Assembly (NCBI GenBank): GCA_965153355.1
Contig: OZ231127.1
Span: forward strand, 49,538,001-49,602,000
Source of the DNA: Flaccisagitta enflata
Lineage: Eukaryota > Chaetognatha > Sagittoidea > Aphragmophora
Direction of reading: 5' to 3'
DNA length: 64,000 nucleotides
Shown here in pieces: positions 1 through 12,300 of this stretch (position 1 is its first letter; each line of letters opens with the position of its first letter). The position numbers and the translations under genes were made by a program. Below the pieces are notes generated by a model that saw only the letters and a list, made by a program, of their open reading frames with translations, did not search any database and had not been told where the DNA came from.

Positions 1-400
1 TTCCCTCTTCATTCATCTCCCTTCCCCTCTTCATTCATCTCCCTTTCCCTCTTCATTCATCTCCCTTCCCCTCTTCATTCATCACTCTTCCCTGCTTCAT
101 TCATCTCCCTCCCCGCTTCATTCATCTCCCTTTCCCGCTTCATTCATCTCCCTTTCCCGCTTCATTCATCTCCCTTTCCCGCTTCATTCATCTCCCTTTC
201 CCGCTTCATTCATCTCCCTTTCCCGCTTCATTCATCTCCCTTTCCCGCTTCATTCATCTCCCTTTCCCGCTTCATTCATCTCCCTTTCCCACTTCATTCA
301 TCTCCCTTCCCGCTTCATTCATCTCACTTCCCCGCTTCATTCATCTATCTTATCCGCTTCAGTCGTCCCCCTTCCATTCTTTCAATTAACACCCTTCCAC
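1..400. repeat. Minisatellite, 21-22 bp unit
   Basis: Tandem copies of a pyrimidine-rich unit close to CTTCATTCATCTCCCTTTCC run from the window edge. The array is nearly perfect at about 130-300 and more diverged on both sides. It precedes the last exon of the plus-strand gene ending at 741, so it probably lies in that gene's last intron. No coding potential is visible. Confidence 0.9.
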
Positions 401-538
401 TTATGCATCTCTCTTCCAACTCTTCATTCATCTCTCTTCTAACTCTTCATTCATCTCCCTGACGCCTCCTCATTTATCTCCCTGCATCATTTGTTCGCGC
501 CTCTTTATTCATCACTGTGAAACTTTTATTTCTTTCAG

Positions 539-741
539 GTCCATCGTGGGAGAGCAAGACGGAAGAGATGCGTAATGAGAGGAACGATGAATTCGCGCCC
601 CCGCTATCTTACCACGGAGACAAAGGTGGGAACTCCAACTTCAAAAACAAAAGGAAGAAACCGAGTCCAGACTACGAAGTTGACGACGACGACCCCGTCG
701 CTAAAGGACTCAAAAATCTCAAAAACTTGTTCAACCTCTAG
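539..741 (+). CDS. 3' terminal exon of an unidentified plus-strand gene (CCDC174-like?)
   Basis: A TTTCTTTCAG acceptor precedes an open frame of about 67 codons ending in TAG at 739-741. The encoded tail is charged: a W-x-x-K...ER-x-x-EFAPP-x-x-Y motif, then a Lys-rich run, then an acidic DDDD stretch and a Leu/Asn-rich C-terminus. The motif resembles the C-terminal part of the nuclear coiled-coil protein CCDC174 as I remember it, but the last 40 residues do not, so no symbol is given. Codon use is unlike the surrounding repeats, and the exon has a proper acceptor and stop, so I believe it is real. The rest of the gene lies left of the window. Confidence 0.6.
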
Positions 742-1066
742 TTTCATCTCCTTAGCTAGCGGCGCTAGCCTAGCGCTCTAGTCGTCCTTCAACATTAGAT
801 TCATATAGATCTAGCGATTGTTGATTTATGCGAGTTTAAAAGATTTGTTGTTTTCATTCCATTGATAATCATCCACCTTACCATAGGTTCCTGATGTTCA
901 CACATAGCATGATGTAATTTTCTATGTTTTCCTATGTTCATAACTCGTTCCCCCTCGAAGGCATTTTCAGTAACTTAGATATTTGAATATCATTTTTCTT
1001 CAAGATTTATCTAAAAATGTAATACACGAAACACTCAAGCAGTTTAAACAATTTCCTAGTCGTACA
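742..1066. other. Short intergenic spacer and probable TRIP4 promoter
   Basis: This is AT-rich unique-looking sequence between the stop of the upstream gene and the TRIP4 ATG. I see no canonical AATAAA and no TATA box at a convincing distance. The TRIP4 promoter must lie here or overlap the upstream 3' end. Confidence 0.5.
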
Positions 1067-3766
1067 ATGGCGACGCCATTAATGGCATGGTGCCAGAAGG
1101 AGTTGACGCGTTTGCTTCAGTTCGACACGTCGGAAGACATAGTGAGGTAAGTGAAAACGACTTTTCAATCAAGCCAGATATGTTGACTTTTCAGTAGTTA
1201 GCAAGGTGATTGGAGTCATTCGCTGGGCACGTCACGCTGTTTACGGATTCGAATGTTTGTCGTCTTGTTTGAGATCGCCTGCCGCTGGTTTGCAAAATCC
1301 TTCGGCATGTTTCACCGTTGTTCCATCTTCCTTATAGATATTGCACTGAACCCTCAGCCATTCTGAAAGCAGCTGAGACATTGAATTTCAATTTATGAAT
1401 GAATTACCGACCAACCACATCCCACTCGTGTCCGATTAAGTCAGTGATGCAACAACCCAGAAGAATTTGACTAGTTCGCGTTTTAGTTAGCTTTTTAGTC
1501 GCGGACACGCGACTCTACACCTTGCCTGTATGTCGGTCGGTCCGTCCGTCACATTTTTGAATTCCGAGCGGTTTTCGCATTACTGCTCCTGCCCAATCGT
1601 CCGCGACTGGATTGCCGTGTATCCGGCCTAGTTTTTACCAATTTTGCATTTGGGGTTCCACGGGACGTCCGGGTCAATCGATCGCCGGCCATTGGAACTG
1701 ATTTGACATCGCCCGTCGTGATTGTTTTCCCCTCGTGCAATAACAAATTATGCACGTATGTCTGGAAGAACTTCGTGGAGTGGTCTGTCCGCAAAGGAAA
1801 ATAAGCGTGATGAAAAAATACGCTTGGATGCCTCAATTCCGCAATCGGTTCAAAGCAAACTTTCTTACCAGCGTCGCAAGCCTCAGTGAGGTTGAATTCC
1901 ATATTTTGATGAAGGTCATACGGCAATTCCTCCTCTTCGCCCCGTGCTGCATTCTGTCGCTCACAAAAGCCGATTTCGTGGGATCCAACCTTGGCGACCC
2001 TGAGAGGTCATTTTTAGGATTATTGCGTATGAATCTGAACCGACCAAGTCTTCGGCCATGGAATACTGTTTTGCTCTCAAAGCGCCCGTTTTCCCCAGCT
2101 ACGTATTCTGTTCTGACTCGTACCGACATTCACCAGCGCAGATTCGTGGTTCGCATCGAAGTTCATCTCTTCCTTTACTGGATACAAACATTTCGCATGA
2201 CGGCAAATTTTCCTCATTCTGAGCGTCGCAGAGCGACAGCATCGAGAAAATTGACAAGAGAATTATCCACGTTACTGAATTCATTTTGCCTCTGATGGCT
2301 AGTCAATGGTATTGCGGACCGTTAACGCAATTTTCTTCGCTGCCTTCCCCCTGGTGCAGATATATTCTGAGCATCGATTCCGCGCGGGAGCTAGAAGACT
2401 ATCTGTTGGAGTTGTTAAATCCGGAAGACGAGAGCCATCTACAGTTCATCAAGGAGCTCATTCAAAGATGGAACCCCAAAGGCGCTCCCAACGCTAATGT
2501 CACAGTTTATCAAAAGGAGAAGGAGGAAGAGGTAGGTAGTTTTGTTATGCTTATGCCGATTTTATCTGCATCTGTGATTTTCTCTTTGACCATCTGACTT
2601 TCTCCACTTGCCACTGAGGCCATCTGAGGATCATCTGCCTCATTGTCTATTGCATCCTATAATATTTCTCTTCCTATTTGACATCTTCCTCTAAGTTGTC
2701 TTTGCCTATTTTACCTTTTTAGCTGCCCATCATTTTCAATCCACAAAAATGCCTATTCAGTTACATGTAGTTATCGATTCGTCCATCTATTTACTGCTTA
2801 TCTACCAGGTCTTCTTCGCTGGAACTAAACCAAAGGAAAAGAAAAAGAAAGTGAAAGCTGAGAAACGGGATGAAGATGACGAGACGGGGACTCAGTCGAA
2901 TGAAATCGAGGAAAAAACTGGCGCCAAGAAAAAGACGAAATATGTAGAGCTATACAGCGCCGATGGTGAAGCGAGACAAGAAATGCGACTCCCTGGAAGA
3001 CACGCTTGCGAATGCCAAGCGACCAAACACAAGTAAACGCCTGTTGATTTTACAAACATTAACGCAAATAGTCTCTGGCCCGCTGTTCATTGCATTGACC
3101 CAGCCATCAACTATAATTTTTGGTGACCTTCCTTATCAAGGTTGATCAGTAATTGTCTGAGCTGTGGACGAATCGTTTGCGACCAAGAGGGTAGCGGACC
3201 TTGCTTCTTCTGTGGCAATTTGGTCTGCACCAAGCAAGAAACGGAATTGATGAATCAGGTGATTGAGCCGAGCAACGTTACTTCCTCCCCCCCCCCCTTC
3301 TCTCCTTCCCCCCCCCCCAGGTTCACTGTGTGACTTCAGATTTTGAAAAAAAAATCTAAAAATGGTTCAAAAGCATTTTGAAAAGGTTTTGAAATTTATA
3401 ATGAAATATCTGATACGCCAAAAATACCTTTTCTCTTAAACAGGGCACGAAGAAAGCCGAACAACTGAAAAAGAAACTCCTGAACGACCTACCGCCAAAA
3501 CCTTTGAAATCATCGTCGGTTCTTTCTCACGTCAGCCACGTTGTCAAACCGCAAGAACTGCCGGACAAGGAAGCTAAGATAGCTGCCGGGCTGGCCAAAG
3601 CGCAAGCCCACAAGGACAAGCTTCTGGAATTTGACAAAACGCACACGAAAAGAACGCACGTTATCGATGATGAGTCGGATTACTACTCGACGGGCACCGG
3701 CTCCTGGACCACGCAAGAGGAAAAAGAAGCTTTGCAGGTGTGTCCGTGTGTGTTTTCGATTCTTTG

Positions 3767-3856
<90 letters not shown>

Positions 3857-4345
3857 TGAGAGACACAGAGACAGAGAAAGATTGAGAGCATTTGTGTGAA
3901 GTTGTGTAATTGTGTGTGTGTGGGGGGGGATGGATTCTTAGCGTGTTTGATTTTGTGTGTGTCGTTTTGTGTTTGATTCTGCGCATGTCGGTGTGCCATT
4001 ATGTGCTTGTGATTTTGCGCGTGCTTGTGTGATTTTGTGCGTGTGTGGGTGGTTTTGTGTGATTTTGCGTGTCTGTGTGTGATTTTATGCAAGTGTGTGA
4101 TATTGTGCGTGCGTGCGATTTTGAGCGTGCGATTTTGTATGTATAGTATACGTGTATATGATTCTGTGTGCGTGTGCGATATTCTGTGTGTGATTTTGTG
4201 TAATGTTTTGTGTGTTGGGGGATTGTGTGTTTGTGTGCTTATGGTATTTTGTTTGTGTATATGTTTGCATATTTATGATAGTGTGTGTGTGATTGTGTGT
4301 GTGTGTATATAATTGTGTGTGTGTCTATGATTGTGTGTGTGTATT

Positions 4346-4395
<50 letters not shown>

Positions 4396-6183
4396 ATTGT
4401 CTGTGTGTGTTTGTGTGTGTGTGTTTGTGTGGGTGTATGATTGTTTGTGTGTGTATGATTGTATGTGTGTATGATTGTATGTGTGTATGATTGTATGTGT
4501 GTCTGATTGTGTGTGTGTGATTGTGTGTGTGTGTGTGTATGATTTTGTGTGTGTGTATGATTGAGTGTGCGTGTGTAAGATAGATGTTGTGTGCACACGA
4601 TTGTGTTATTCTATGACTGTTTTCTTCGATCAATATCGTGCAACAGAAAAAAGAAGAAGAGTTGCGTGCGAAACGTTTTGGATCTCGCTTAGATCGAAAG
4701 ATCACGTTTGACTTCGCCGGGAGACAGATCCTTGATGACGACGATAAAGCTGCCGCCATGCAGGTACATGCTTAAAATCACTACATCCAAGTTATTTTTC
4801 CGATTCTTTCTGACTTAATCATTTGACCCACTCTTTTGTCTCTGTTACATCTTCAGTTGTACTCCGAGGACCCGTTAGCCGAAAAGTCAGAGATAAACAA
4901 AAAGAACCAAGAGCTGATCGCCATGTTGACGGAGGAGCACAGCCGATATCTCGTCAATCCCTCTATCAAAGTCCCTGCACCCACTTTCGTTGGCAACGAG
5001 GCCGACTCGGAGAAAAGGTGAGCTGGTGGCGTAGGAGAGAAGATTTTGATATCATAAGCGTGTACGGCATTTAACACAGTGCAGACTCTGAGACAAACTG
5101 GCTATTTTACAGAAGATTTAACTTCATTCATCACATGACGCCCAGTCTTTCTATTATTTTCCCACTCTTTATCCTATCGTTCATCTTTTGATTTGGGCAT
5201 CCAATTAATGGCGCTCATCTTTACAGGTCTTCAACTAATAAGAAAGAGGAACGGGCAAGGGTGGTGCGGCGACTGCAGGATAAAGAATTGATGACGTTGC
5301 GAGACGACGGCGTTTGTCTTTCTATGCATCAACCTTGGGCCTCTTTTCTAGTCAAAGGCATAAAGAAGCACGAAGGTCGAACTTGGTACTCGGCTCACAG
5401 AGGTGATTATGCGATTGATTGGATCAATCGGTTTGACGCGTTTTTACGCTAATCCACGATTCAACTGTTGTGGTATGTGCCTCTGCTCGAAGCCTTCTTG
5501 AATTTGTGTCGGTATCGCTGATGGATTCACTTTCGTGTTATCTTCATTGTCAGGTCGTTTGTGGATCGCCTCGACAGTGAAAGCTCCGACGGCGCAGGAA
5601 ATAATCGCTCTCGAAACTGATTACCGACATCATTACAACCGGGACATTGAATTTCCTAACGATTACCCGACCGGCGTGCTGTTAGGTTGCGTCGACGTCG
5701 CCGATGTTTTAGGCCAAGATGATTACAAGCAAAAGTTCGGCGGAAATCGTCAGGATCCCATGGAATCCCAATCTCCCTTCGTCTTTATCTGTGAAAATCC
5801 TCAGGAACTCTTCGTCAAATTCCCGATAAAAGGTGAAGGAAGAGCACCAAATTCCATCAATTAGCGGGAGATGGGATGGGAAATTAGGACATCTATAACA
5901 TCAGTCCCTTAACCTTCAACTTTGTTGTTGATAAGGCGCGTTTTTGAATATACATCTTTTTTTTTTTGCAGGTCAACACAAAATATACAAATTGGACAAT
6001 CACGTCCACCAGGCGGCGAAGAAGGGTGCGCGTCCCGTTGAGGCGCCAGACTTTGATGACAATGACGACGATGAAGATGATGACGAGGACCGCGATGCTG
6101 CCGAGGCTATACGGCTTGTTAAGATGCAGCAGGACTTTGGCGGATTACAATTGGGTTCCGAGGAGATCGTCGGATACGCTTGA
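1067..6183 (+). CDS. TRIP4: Activating signal cointegrator 1 (TRIP4/ASC-1), 10 exons
   Basis: Exons: 1067-1146, 2360-2531, 2809-3032, 3141-3258, 3444-3737, 4647-4763, 4857-5017, 5227-5402, 5554-5832, 5972-6183. Together they give 1833 nt, in frame, for 610 aa; human TRIP4 is 581. The N-terminus (residues 1-84) matches the helical start of TRIP4. A Lys-rich linker leads to a C2HC5-type zinc finger with Cys 151, 153, 164, 167, 172, 180, 183 and 188 (HACEC, NCLSCGRIVC, PCFFCGNLVC). The ASCH domain starts near residue 418 with LSMHQPWASFLVKG and continues through GRLWIAS. The C-terminus is Asp/Glu-rich. In animals TRIP4 scaffolds the ASC-1 complex with ASCC1-3, acting in transcription coactivation, alkylation repair and splitting of stalled ribosomes. 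Intron 5 carries about 800 bp of GT-rich DNA. The start is chosen because it opens the conserved MAxPLMAWC segment. Confidence 0.95.
1492..1634 (-). mobile_element. Hairpin-ended GGAC-core element, subfamily A, in TRIP4 intron 1
   Basis: On the minus strand the copy runs from the left-end motif GGCCGGATACACGGC through a (GGAC)n-like core to the terminal palindrome at 1497-1514 (stem AGTCGCG/CGCGACT), followed outward by AAAAA. Confidence 0.8.
3766..4590. repeat. (GT)n and degenerate GT-rich tract in TRIP4 intron 5
   Basis: A nearly pure (GT)n run at about 3774-3855 is followed by about 700 bp of GT-rich sequence with repeated GTGTGTATGATT units and a second pure run at about 4350-4392. All long open frames here are Thr/His or Cys/Val repeats and are not genes. 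Confidence 0.95.
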
Positions 6184-6395
6184 AATGCGCGATTATTGCT
6201 ATTTATTTGTGATACTGATTTGACGGATGTTGCTGTTTTCCGATGCCATTACTAATTTGAAGACTCGTTTTTGCGTCGTAGATGGAAACTTAAACTTGGG
6301 CATTGAAAAAACTCGGCCTTCCCTTGTGATCCTGGACATCCTTTAATGACATTATCTGGAATTCTGGACGTCGGTGTTTAAGAGTTAAGTCCAAA
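6184..6395. other. 212-bp TRIP4-GST intergenic region
   Basis: The spacer between the TRIP4 stop and the GST start must hold the TRIP4 3' end and the GST promoter. No AATAAA is visible. Such tight same-strand spacing contrasts with the repeat-bloated remainder of the window. Confidence 0.6.
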
Positions 6396-7456
6396 ATGTC
6401 GCTGAAACTCTACCACGATTTGATGTCTCAGCCATGTCGCGCGTTGTACATGTTCTTCAGAAGTGCGGGAATCCCATACGAGGATGTTTGGGTGGCGTTG
6501 AGGAAGAACGAACACATGAAGCCCGAATTCACCGCCATCAATCCTTTTCAGAAAGTGCCAGTTCTTGTCGATGAAACGGCTGATGGAGGGGAAATCGTTA
6601 TTCGGGAGAGCTGTTCCATCGCCAGGTATACGGTGCGCTATGATATGGGTTTTACATCACACTGTATTTTGCGTCCATGTGAAGTCTTCTGAGAAGTCTC
6701 TTCATGTGCTTGTCCCAATTGCCTCGATTATTGCCCTTTTCCCTGATTATTAATTGATTGATTGACTCTGCAGATATGTGGCGGCGAAATATCTTTCTCC
6801 ATCTTCGCATTGGTGGCCGATGGATGATGAACGGAAATCTACAAAAATCGATGAATACCTCCACTGGCAACATCTCAATCTTAGAAGCAATGGCTCCTTG
6901 GTCTTCATCAACGCCATCATCAATCCGTTTCGCAGACAAGAGCCTCCCAATATCAAACAAGTACATCGTTTTAGCAAGCAGTTGGACCAGTCTGCGGACA
7001 TTCTTCAGAATCATTTTCTCGACAAAGGAAAATTTATCGCTGGTAAGAAAATGTCTTGTGATAAGTTGATCTAACGTAAACGCAAATCACTACAAAACCT
7101 TCCGATCTTTTTGGTGAGCCAATCTTGTGCAGCAAAGGATTCTCGTACCTCATGCTAGAAATACTCTCTCATGTCAATTTATGTTAACTCTCTCCTCAGG
7201 TGACGAGATAAGCGTGGCTGATCTGTTTGCCGTCGCCGAAGTGATGCAGCCTTGGGGGGCGGGTTTCGATATCAGCACGACTCGGCCTCGCATCGCAGCC
7301 TGGATTGACGACGTGAAAAGTGAGACGCAGCCGCATTACGACGACTCTCGTGTCTACATTAAACAAGTCAGCGAAACCGCCGGCGTCGGTATTCAAAAGG
7401 CATTGAAAGCTTTCTTGGCGGAACAACAGGAGACGAAATCTGCCGCCACTCAATAA
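6396..7456 (+). CDS. Glutathione S-transferase, theta class, 3 exons
   Basis: Exons 6396-6625, 6774-7042 and 7200-7456 join in frame to 756 nt (251 aa), the usual length of theta GSTs (about 240-250). The thioredoxin-fold half starts MSLKLYHDLMSQPCRALY; Ser11 in the SQPCRA motif is the expected theta-class catalytic serine that activates the glutathione thiol. The glutathione-site signatures KVPVLVDE (with the cis-proline) and RESCSIARY follow. The C-terminal all-helical half begins in exon 2 and includes the family motif DEISVADLFAVAEVMQP, close to the SxAD helix signature. The role is cytosolic conjugation of glutathione to electrophiles. A consensus AATAAA at 7452-7457 overlaps the TAA stop. 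No signal peptide or membrane segment. I cannot say which theta paralog it is. Confidence 0.93.
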
Positions 7457-7674
7457 AATGTCCCATGGTTAAGGAGCTGGAACTCACGGTTTGGGAGAAA
7501 AAAATCCGGCCGATAGCGAAATAGCAGCACACGTTCCCTTCGGGACTTTTAACCATCAACCTTTAACTAGTCTCTAATGATCATGAAAATACGGTTGTAG
7601 CCTATTGGCCATACCCCTCTTCAAATATTCCTTTCCCAACCTATCATTCTATCTTCCTTCCAGTCTTCCCTTAA
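7457..7674. other. GST downstream flank
   Basis: The 3' flank of GST leads into the repeat nest. No second AATAAA is obvious apart from the one overlapping the stop. No open frame with coding character. Confidence 0.5.
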
Positions 7675-7841
7675 GGGCAGCGGCCCCAAAGGGGACGAAG
7701 TCCTGTAGAACACTGGGGGACTTTTGTTCAATTGTTTGTTTGTTTGTTAGTCCGTCTGTTTGTCCCACCAGGGCCTCTCAGGCCTGAAATCTGCTCTCTC
7801 AGGCCTGAAATCCACCCTCTCAGGCCGGAAATCTCCCTCTT

Positions 7842-8237
7842 GGGCAGCGGCCCCGAAGGGGTCGATAACCTATGCTTTCACACAGGGGTAATTTCTCCTT
7901 CTCCTCCTTTGTAACCCCCCCCCCAACCTCCCGGCCCATATCTCAGCTTCGAGGCTCATATCCCAGCCTTGAGGCCCAAATCCCGGTCTTCAGGCCCAAA
8001 TCCCAACCCAAAGGCCTTAATCCTATCGAAAGGCCAAAATCCCATTTACAAGGCCCAAATTCCAGCCTCGAAAGATTTGGGCCTCAAGACTGGGATTTGG
8101 GCCTCAAGGGTGGGATATGGGCCTCGAGGCTGAGAAACAGGCCTGTAGGTTGGGGGAGGGGGGACAGAGGAGAAGGAGAAGAAGAAAATTTCCCTGTGTG
8201 AAAGCATAAAGCATCGACCCCTTTGGAGCCGCTGCCC
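7842..8237. mobile_element. Inner inverted-repeat element of the 7.7-9.1 kb nest
   Basis: Termini GGGCAGCGGCCCCGAAGGGG and its inverse near 8218-8237 flank about 75-bp arms that also share GATAACCTATGCTTTCACA-like sequence. The centre is a minisatellite of about 18-20 bp (AGGCCCAAATCCCAGCCTTG type) that flips orientation at about 8065, so most of the element could fold back on itself. Confidence 0.7.
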
Positions 8238-8297
8238 TGCTACCCCTTCAACATCAAGCTCGACCTACTTAGGCAGGGCACGGGTGCCGCTGACCAT

Positions 8298-8916
8298 TAG
8301 ACCCATTTTTTCCCAAGACTTTTCTAGCTAGAAAACATAGTACAGCGCCATATTTTCAAAAAGTCCATCTGCTACCATGATATAAAAAGAAAAAAATTTT
8401 TTTCAAAATTCTTGGCTTGTTTCTCGAACGTTAAAATTTGCAAAAAGTATAGAAAAACAAAAATTTTAAAATGAAAATTTTTGAAATCTGATTGCAGATT
8501 CAGTTTCCTCATGAAAAAGTAGGTACACGAAGTATAATTCTTTTTTTTAAACTCTGATGCAAACATGATGAAAAATCTATTTTAAATTCAAATAAGCGAA
8601 CAAAAGAACAATTTCGCACGTTTCATTATTTTTTTTAATATTTGAAAGACTTCCACTAAAAATATCAAAAAAAGAAGAGCACTTTCTTTTCATACTTTTT
8701 CGCAAGGAATCTGAATCTGCAATCAGATTTCAAAAATTTTGATTATGAAATTTTGATTTTTTTATATTTTTTGCCAATTTTGACGTTCAGGAATCAAGCC
8801 AAAAATTTTGAAAATTGTTTTTTTCTTTTTACAATATGATAGCAGATGGACTTAGCAACGATATGGCACTGTACTATGTTTTCTAGCTACAAAAGTCTCG
8901 GAAAAAAATGGGTCTA
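8298..8916. mobile_element. hAT-like foldback MITE, copy 1
   Basis: Arms of about 280 bp are inverted relative to each other. The termini are TAGACCCATTTTTTCC and its complement. A perfect 8-bp direct repeat CTGACCAT flanks the element (8290-8297 and 8917-8924), the target duplication size typical of hAT transposons. No transposase is encoded. Confidence 0.85.
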
Positions 8917-9375
8917 CTGACCATCCAACGCTTTTGCGACTATTCAGGCCTGGAATCTGCCCTCTCAGGCCTGAAATCTCCCCTCACAGAGAGGGCAGAT
9001 TTCAGGCTTGAGAGGGTAGATCATAGGCCTAAGAGGACAGATTTCTGGCCTGAGAGGGCCTGGGGGGACAGATGGAGGGACGGACAAATGAAAGTCCCCC
9101 TGTGTTCTCTATGACTTAGTCTCTTTCGGGGCCGCTGCCCTGCTTTCTCTCTCTCCAATTCACAATCATGCAAAGCAGGGCAAAGGGTATTGCTGACCAC
9201 ATATTGCCCTTGGGCGACCTGCTCTTACCGTCTTTTGTGCCAATCAATGCAATTTTGATTCTTGTTACGTTTTACACATACTTTATGGTTAAAAGATGTC
9301 GTAATGAGACCCCCATAAAATTTTTGTTCTGGTATTTTTGGATTACTTTTGAGACTTTCTGAAACAATCGCAACG

Positions 9376-12300
9376 ATGGAGACTGCGATCGAACGGAAGC
9401 GGCGAATGCGCCGCGAACGCATTCTACAAAATTCAGAGTCCCGTATGCAACGCATTTTGGGCGAATCTGCGTCAGCCACTGCCGCCTCCAAATCATGTCT
9501 TCCTACCGATGTCAAAACTGATACCTTGTCGGTTGATCCGGCACCTGTGACTAGTGAACCAAATACCGAACCAACCACCAATGGTGCGTCGTATTCATCC
9601 CGCGGATTGCCACGAGACTATGGACGAGATGAAATGGACGGCAACGACGCGGCTGCTAATCATAATGGACCGGAAGTCAATGGATTTCATCCTGAACTGC
9701 TAGAGCGTGCTAAAGAACGCGATAGTCGCGGCGATAACGCCGCATTCGCGACGGCGCCGCAGCCAACGACTTTGGAAACCGGCGCCTTTGGGTTTGACGC
9801 CTCTAAATTGAAAAAGAGGGACTGTAGTAAACTGCCGAAGAGAGACGCTATCGCCGTTCAAGATGAAGAGGAACTTAAGCAGGCGAAAGATCTGCTTTTG
9901 CGGGATTATATTTCCGAGACAGACGTTCACAAAGCCGAAAGGTGCGGTTTTTTTTTTGGTTTCTTAGTACACTCATATGTTTGACTAAGAACCTTGTTTA
10001 TAAGAACATTGAGGCTCAGATGAGGAAAAAAATAAGAACAATCGTAAGAACATCATCAGCCTCAAATGTGGGGGAATCCAAAAACCTCTGAGCCTCATTC
10101 GTCGCCGCTAAGAACAATCCCTTCAATGATAGGTGGATCAATATGCCTCACTATACTCAAATTGAAATAAATGGAAAAGGAAAACCCTCACTGACTAGTT
10201 AATACGCGCACCACTCCTAGTTGTCTATAAAACACAATCTAAAAAACATCCCATCTAATTTAGGCCAAAAGCAAGCTGCTTACCAAAAGTAATCATGGGC
10301 TATACTTAATTAACCATACCCGAGGGTATGACATTTTTGCTCTGGCTGGCGATTTTAAAAATAAGAACACTGTAAGAACAATTTGAGCCTCAAATTGACT
10401 TAAAAATAAGAAAAATGAGCCTCAGAAAAAAATTATATGTTCTTATAAAAACAAATGAGTGTACTCTATGGCATCGCTTGTGAGTTTTCGGATTTGTGTG
10501 TGTGTTTATCAGGCGCCATACTGTTTTATCCTTTGTGTCTATTGGTCCTTGTCGCTGCGAGTGTGTTTCTGTCTGTCTGTGTATCTATATATGACATGAG
10601 GAACAATATCCCTCACTATACCCAAACTGAAACAAATGGAAGAGGGCCTTGTGAACCCTCACTGACTAGTTAATACGCGCACCACTCCTAGTTTTCCATA
10701 AAACTAAATCTGAAAAACACACTCTCAATCTAACCCAAAAGCAAACAGCTTACCAAAAGTAGTTAGGGCTAATTATTGTCACCTGTATAACCAAAATTCA
10801 ACAAATTACCCGAGGGTAGCATTGTTAAGAAACCATACCCTTGTGTGTCTCTCTATATAAGTCTGTCTGTCTATATTTGTCTGTCTGTCTATATATGTCT
10901 GTTTATTTATATCTGTCTGTCCAATATCTGTCTATATATCTGTCTGTCCGTATATCTATATCTGTATATCTGTTTGTCTGTATATCTGTCTTGGAATTTT
11001 CTTTCTTTCTCTCTCTCTCTCTCTCTGTCTCTTTCTCTTTCTGTCTGCCTCTTTCTCTCTCTCTCACTTTCTAACTTTCTCTCTAACTTATATCTTCATT
11101 CTCTATCTCACTCTCTCTCTATCTCTCTGTCTGTCTCTGTCTCTCTGTCTACGATTATTTGAAGTTGTCAAAGCGATGAATTTACTGTCGGTTTCTGTTC
11201 AGGCCAAACGGATTACCCCATTCTGCTCTCGATGGCGACGCCCCGCCAAAGATGAGAAGGGTAAATGCTGCCAACAAACGACAGTCAAAGGAAGACGCGC
11301 TTAGGAATGAATTAGAACGGCTCATGAATCAAGAACGAATCACTCAGCCTCAGGTAATTACTTCTCTACAAATGCTTGGCAACGGAATTTTGCGCTAGGA
11401 TTTGCTAGGTTTTGCAAACTGATCATTGCAAATCTTTAGGAAATAAAAAAACAAAACGAAAAACAATGAAGACGCGTAAAAATGTTAAGTCTCAAGTTGG
11501 CTGAAAAATATGGTCCATTTTCAACGCTGTGTCAAACAGACAGACTGGCAAGCTCACACAAAAAGCAAACATAAACACAGTTGCACTAAAAAAGTTCCGC
11601 AGCGACAAGCTGTGTAATGTGAAAAGCGCAATTTGAGCCCTTCACTGACTCTGACTTTCGTTTGACTTTTCCATCTTTTCAATCCTTCCCAGTCATCAAC
11701 GAAGTCTTCGTCGAGAACGAATTCCACGCGCCGAAAAACTACTTCGTCCATGTGGTACACCAAGACCTGGTTCAGAACAACCTTTGCCATTCTCTTGGCG
11801 CTTTTCGTCAGGTTGGTGTTATCGGTCTTATTGAAACAGTTACGCAAGACGAGACATGGTTAGCTTTATGATATAGCAACAAGGCTGGATACACGGCAAT
11901 CTAGGCAGGAGCAGTGACGCAAAAACCGCTTCCTAGTTTAGAAATATTTCGGACCGACGGACGGACCGACGGACCGACTGACCGACACGGCAAGGTGTAG
12001 AGTCGCCTGTCCGTGACTAAAAAATAATACTTGGTGTTACACAACAAATTATGCATCCTGATCTTGAAATCCCTCTAGAATTTCTCTTCAAATGAGAAGT
12101 TGTTTAATTGTCGAGTTGCAACTGATTTCTGTTTCCTAGCATTTAATAAATGCCTCATATGCTTTCTTTTTTCACAGAGTTCTCATGCAAATCAACCTTA
12201 GCGATCACTTTTCCGATTCTGCCTTTTATCCTTTCTTTTCGATGGAGTTGTCCTTTTTTGTGGCGGCCTTCTGCTCGAAACCTCCCGGTTATCGAATTCC

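Larger units (their letters stand above)
7675..9140. mobile_element. Nested repeat with GGGCAGCGGCCCC terminal inverted repeats
   Basis: The left end GGGCAGCGGCCCCAAAGGGG at 7675 matches, inverted, CGGGGCCGCTGCCC ending at 9140. Matching subterminal AAGTC...GAACAC...GGGGGACTT segments extend the inverted repeat. The interior holds short tandem CTCAGGCCTGAAATCTGCC units in both orientations. The element is interrupted by a second copy of the same terminus type (7842-8237) and by the foldback at 8298-8916. No transposase frame is present, so it is non-autonomous. Confidence 0.7.

Noticed and set aside
1-400. Regular repeats that might suggest a CRISPR array
   Set aside because: Units are directly adjacent with no unique spacers, and the genome is an animal one.
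1750-2295. 181-codon plus-strand frame and overlapping minus-strand frames in TRIP4 intron 1
   Set aside because: No recognisable domain; the region is intronic between well-supported exons and overlaps a mobile element copy. It might be a degraded retrosequence, but I cannot support that.
3774-4596. Overlapping open frames of Thr-His or Cys-Val repeats
   Set aside because: They are six-frame translations of GT/CA arrays within TRIP4 intron 5; no splice signals or composition of real proteins.
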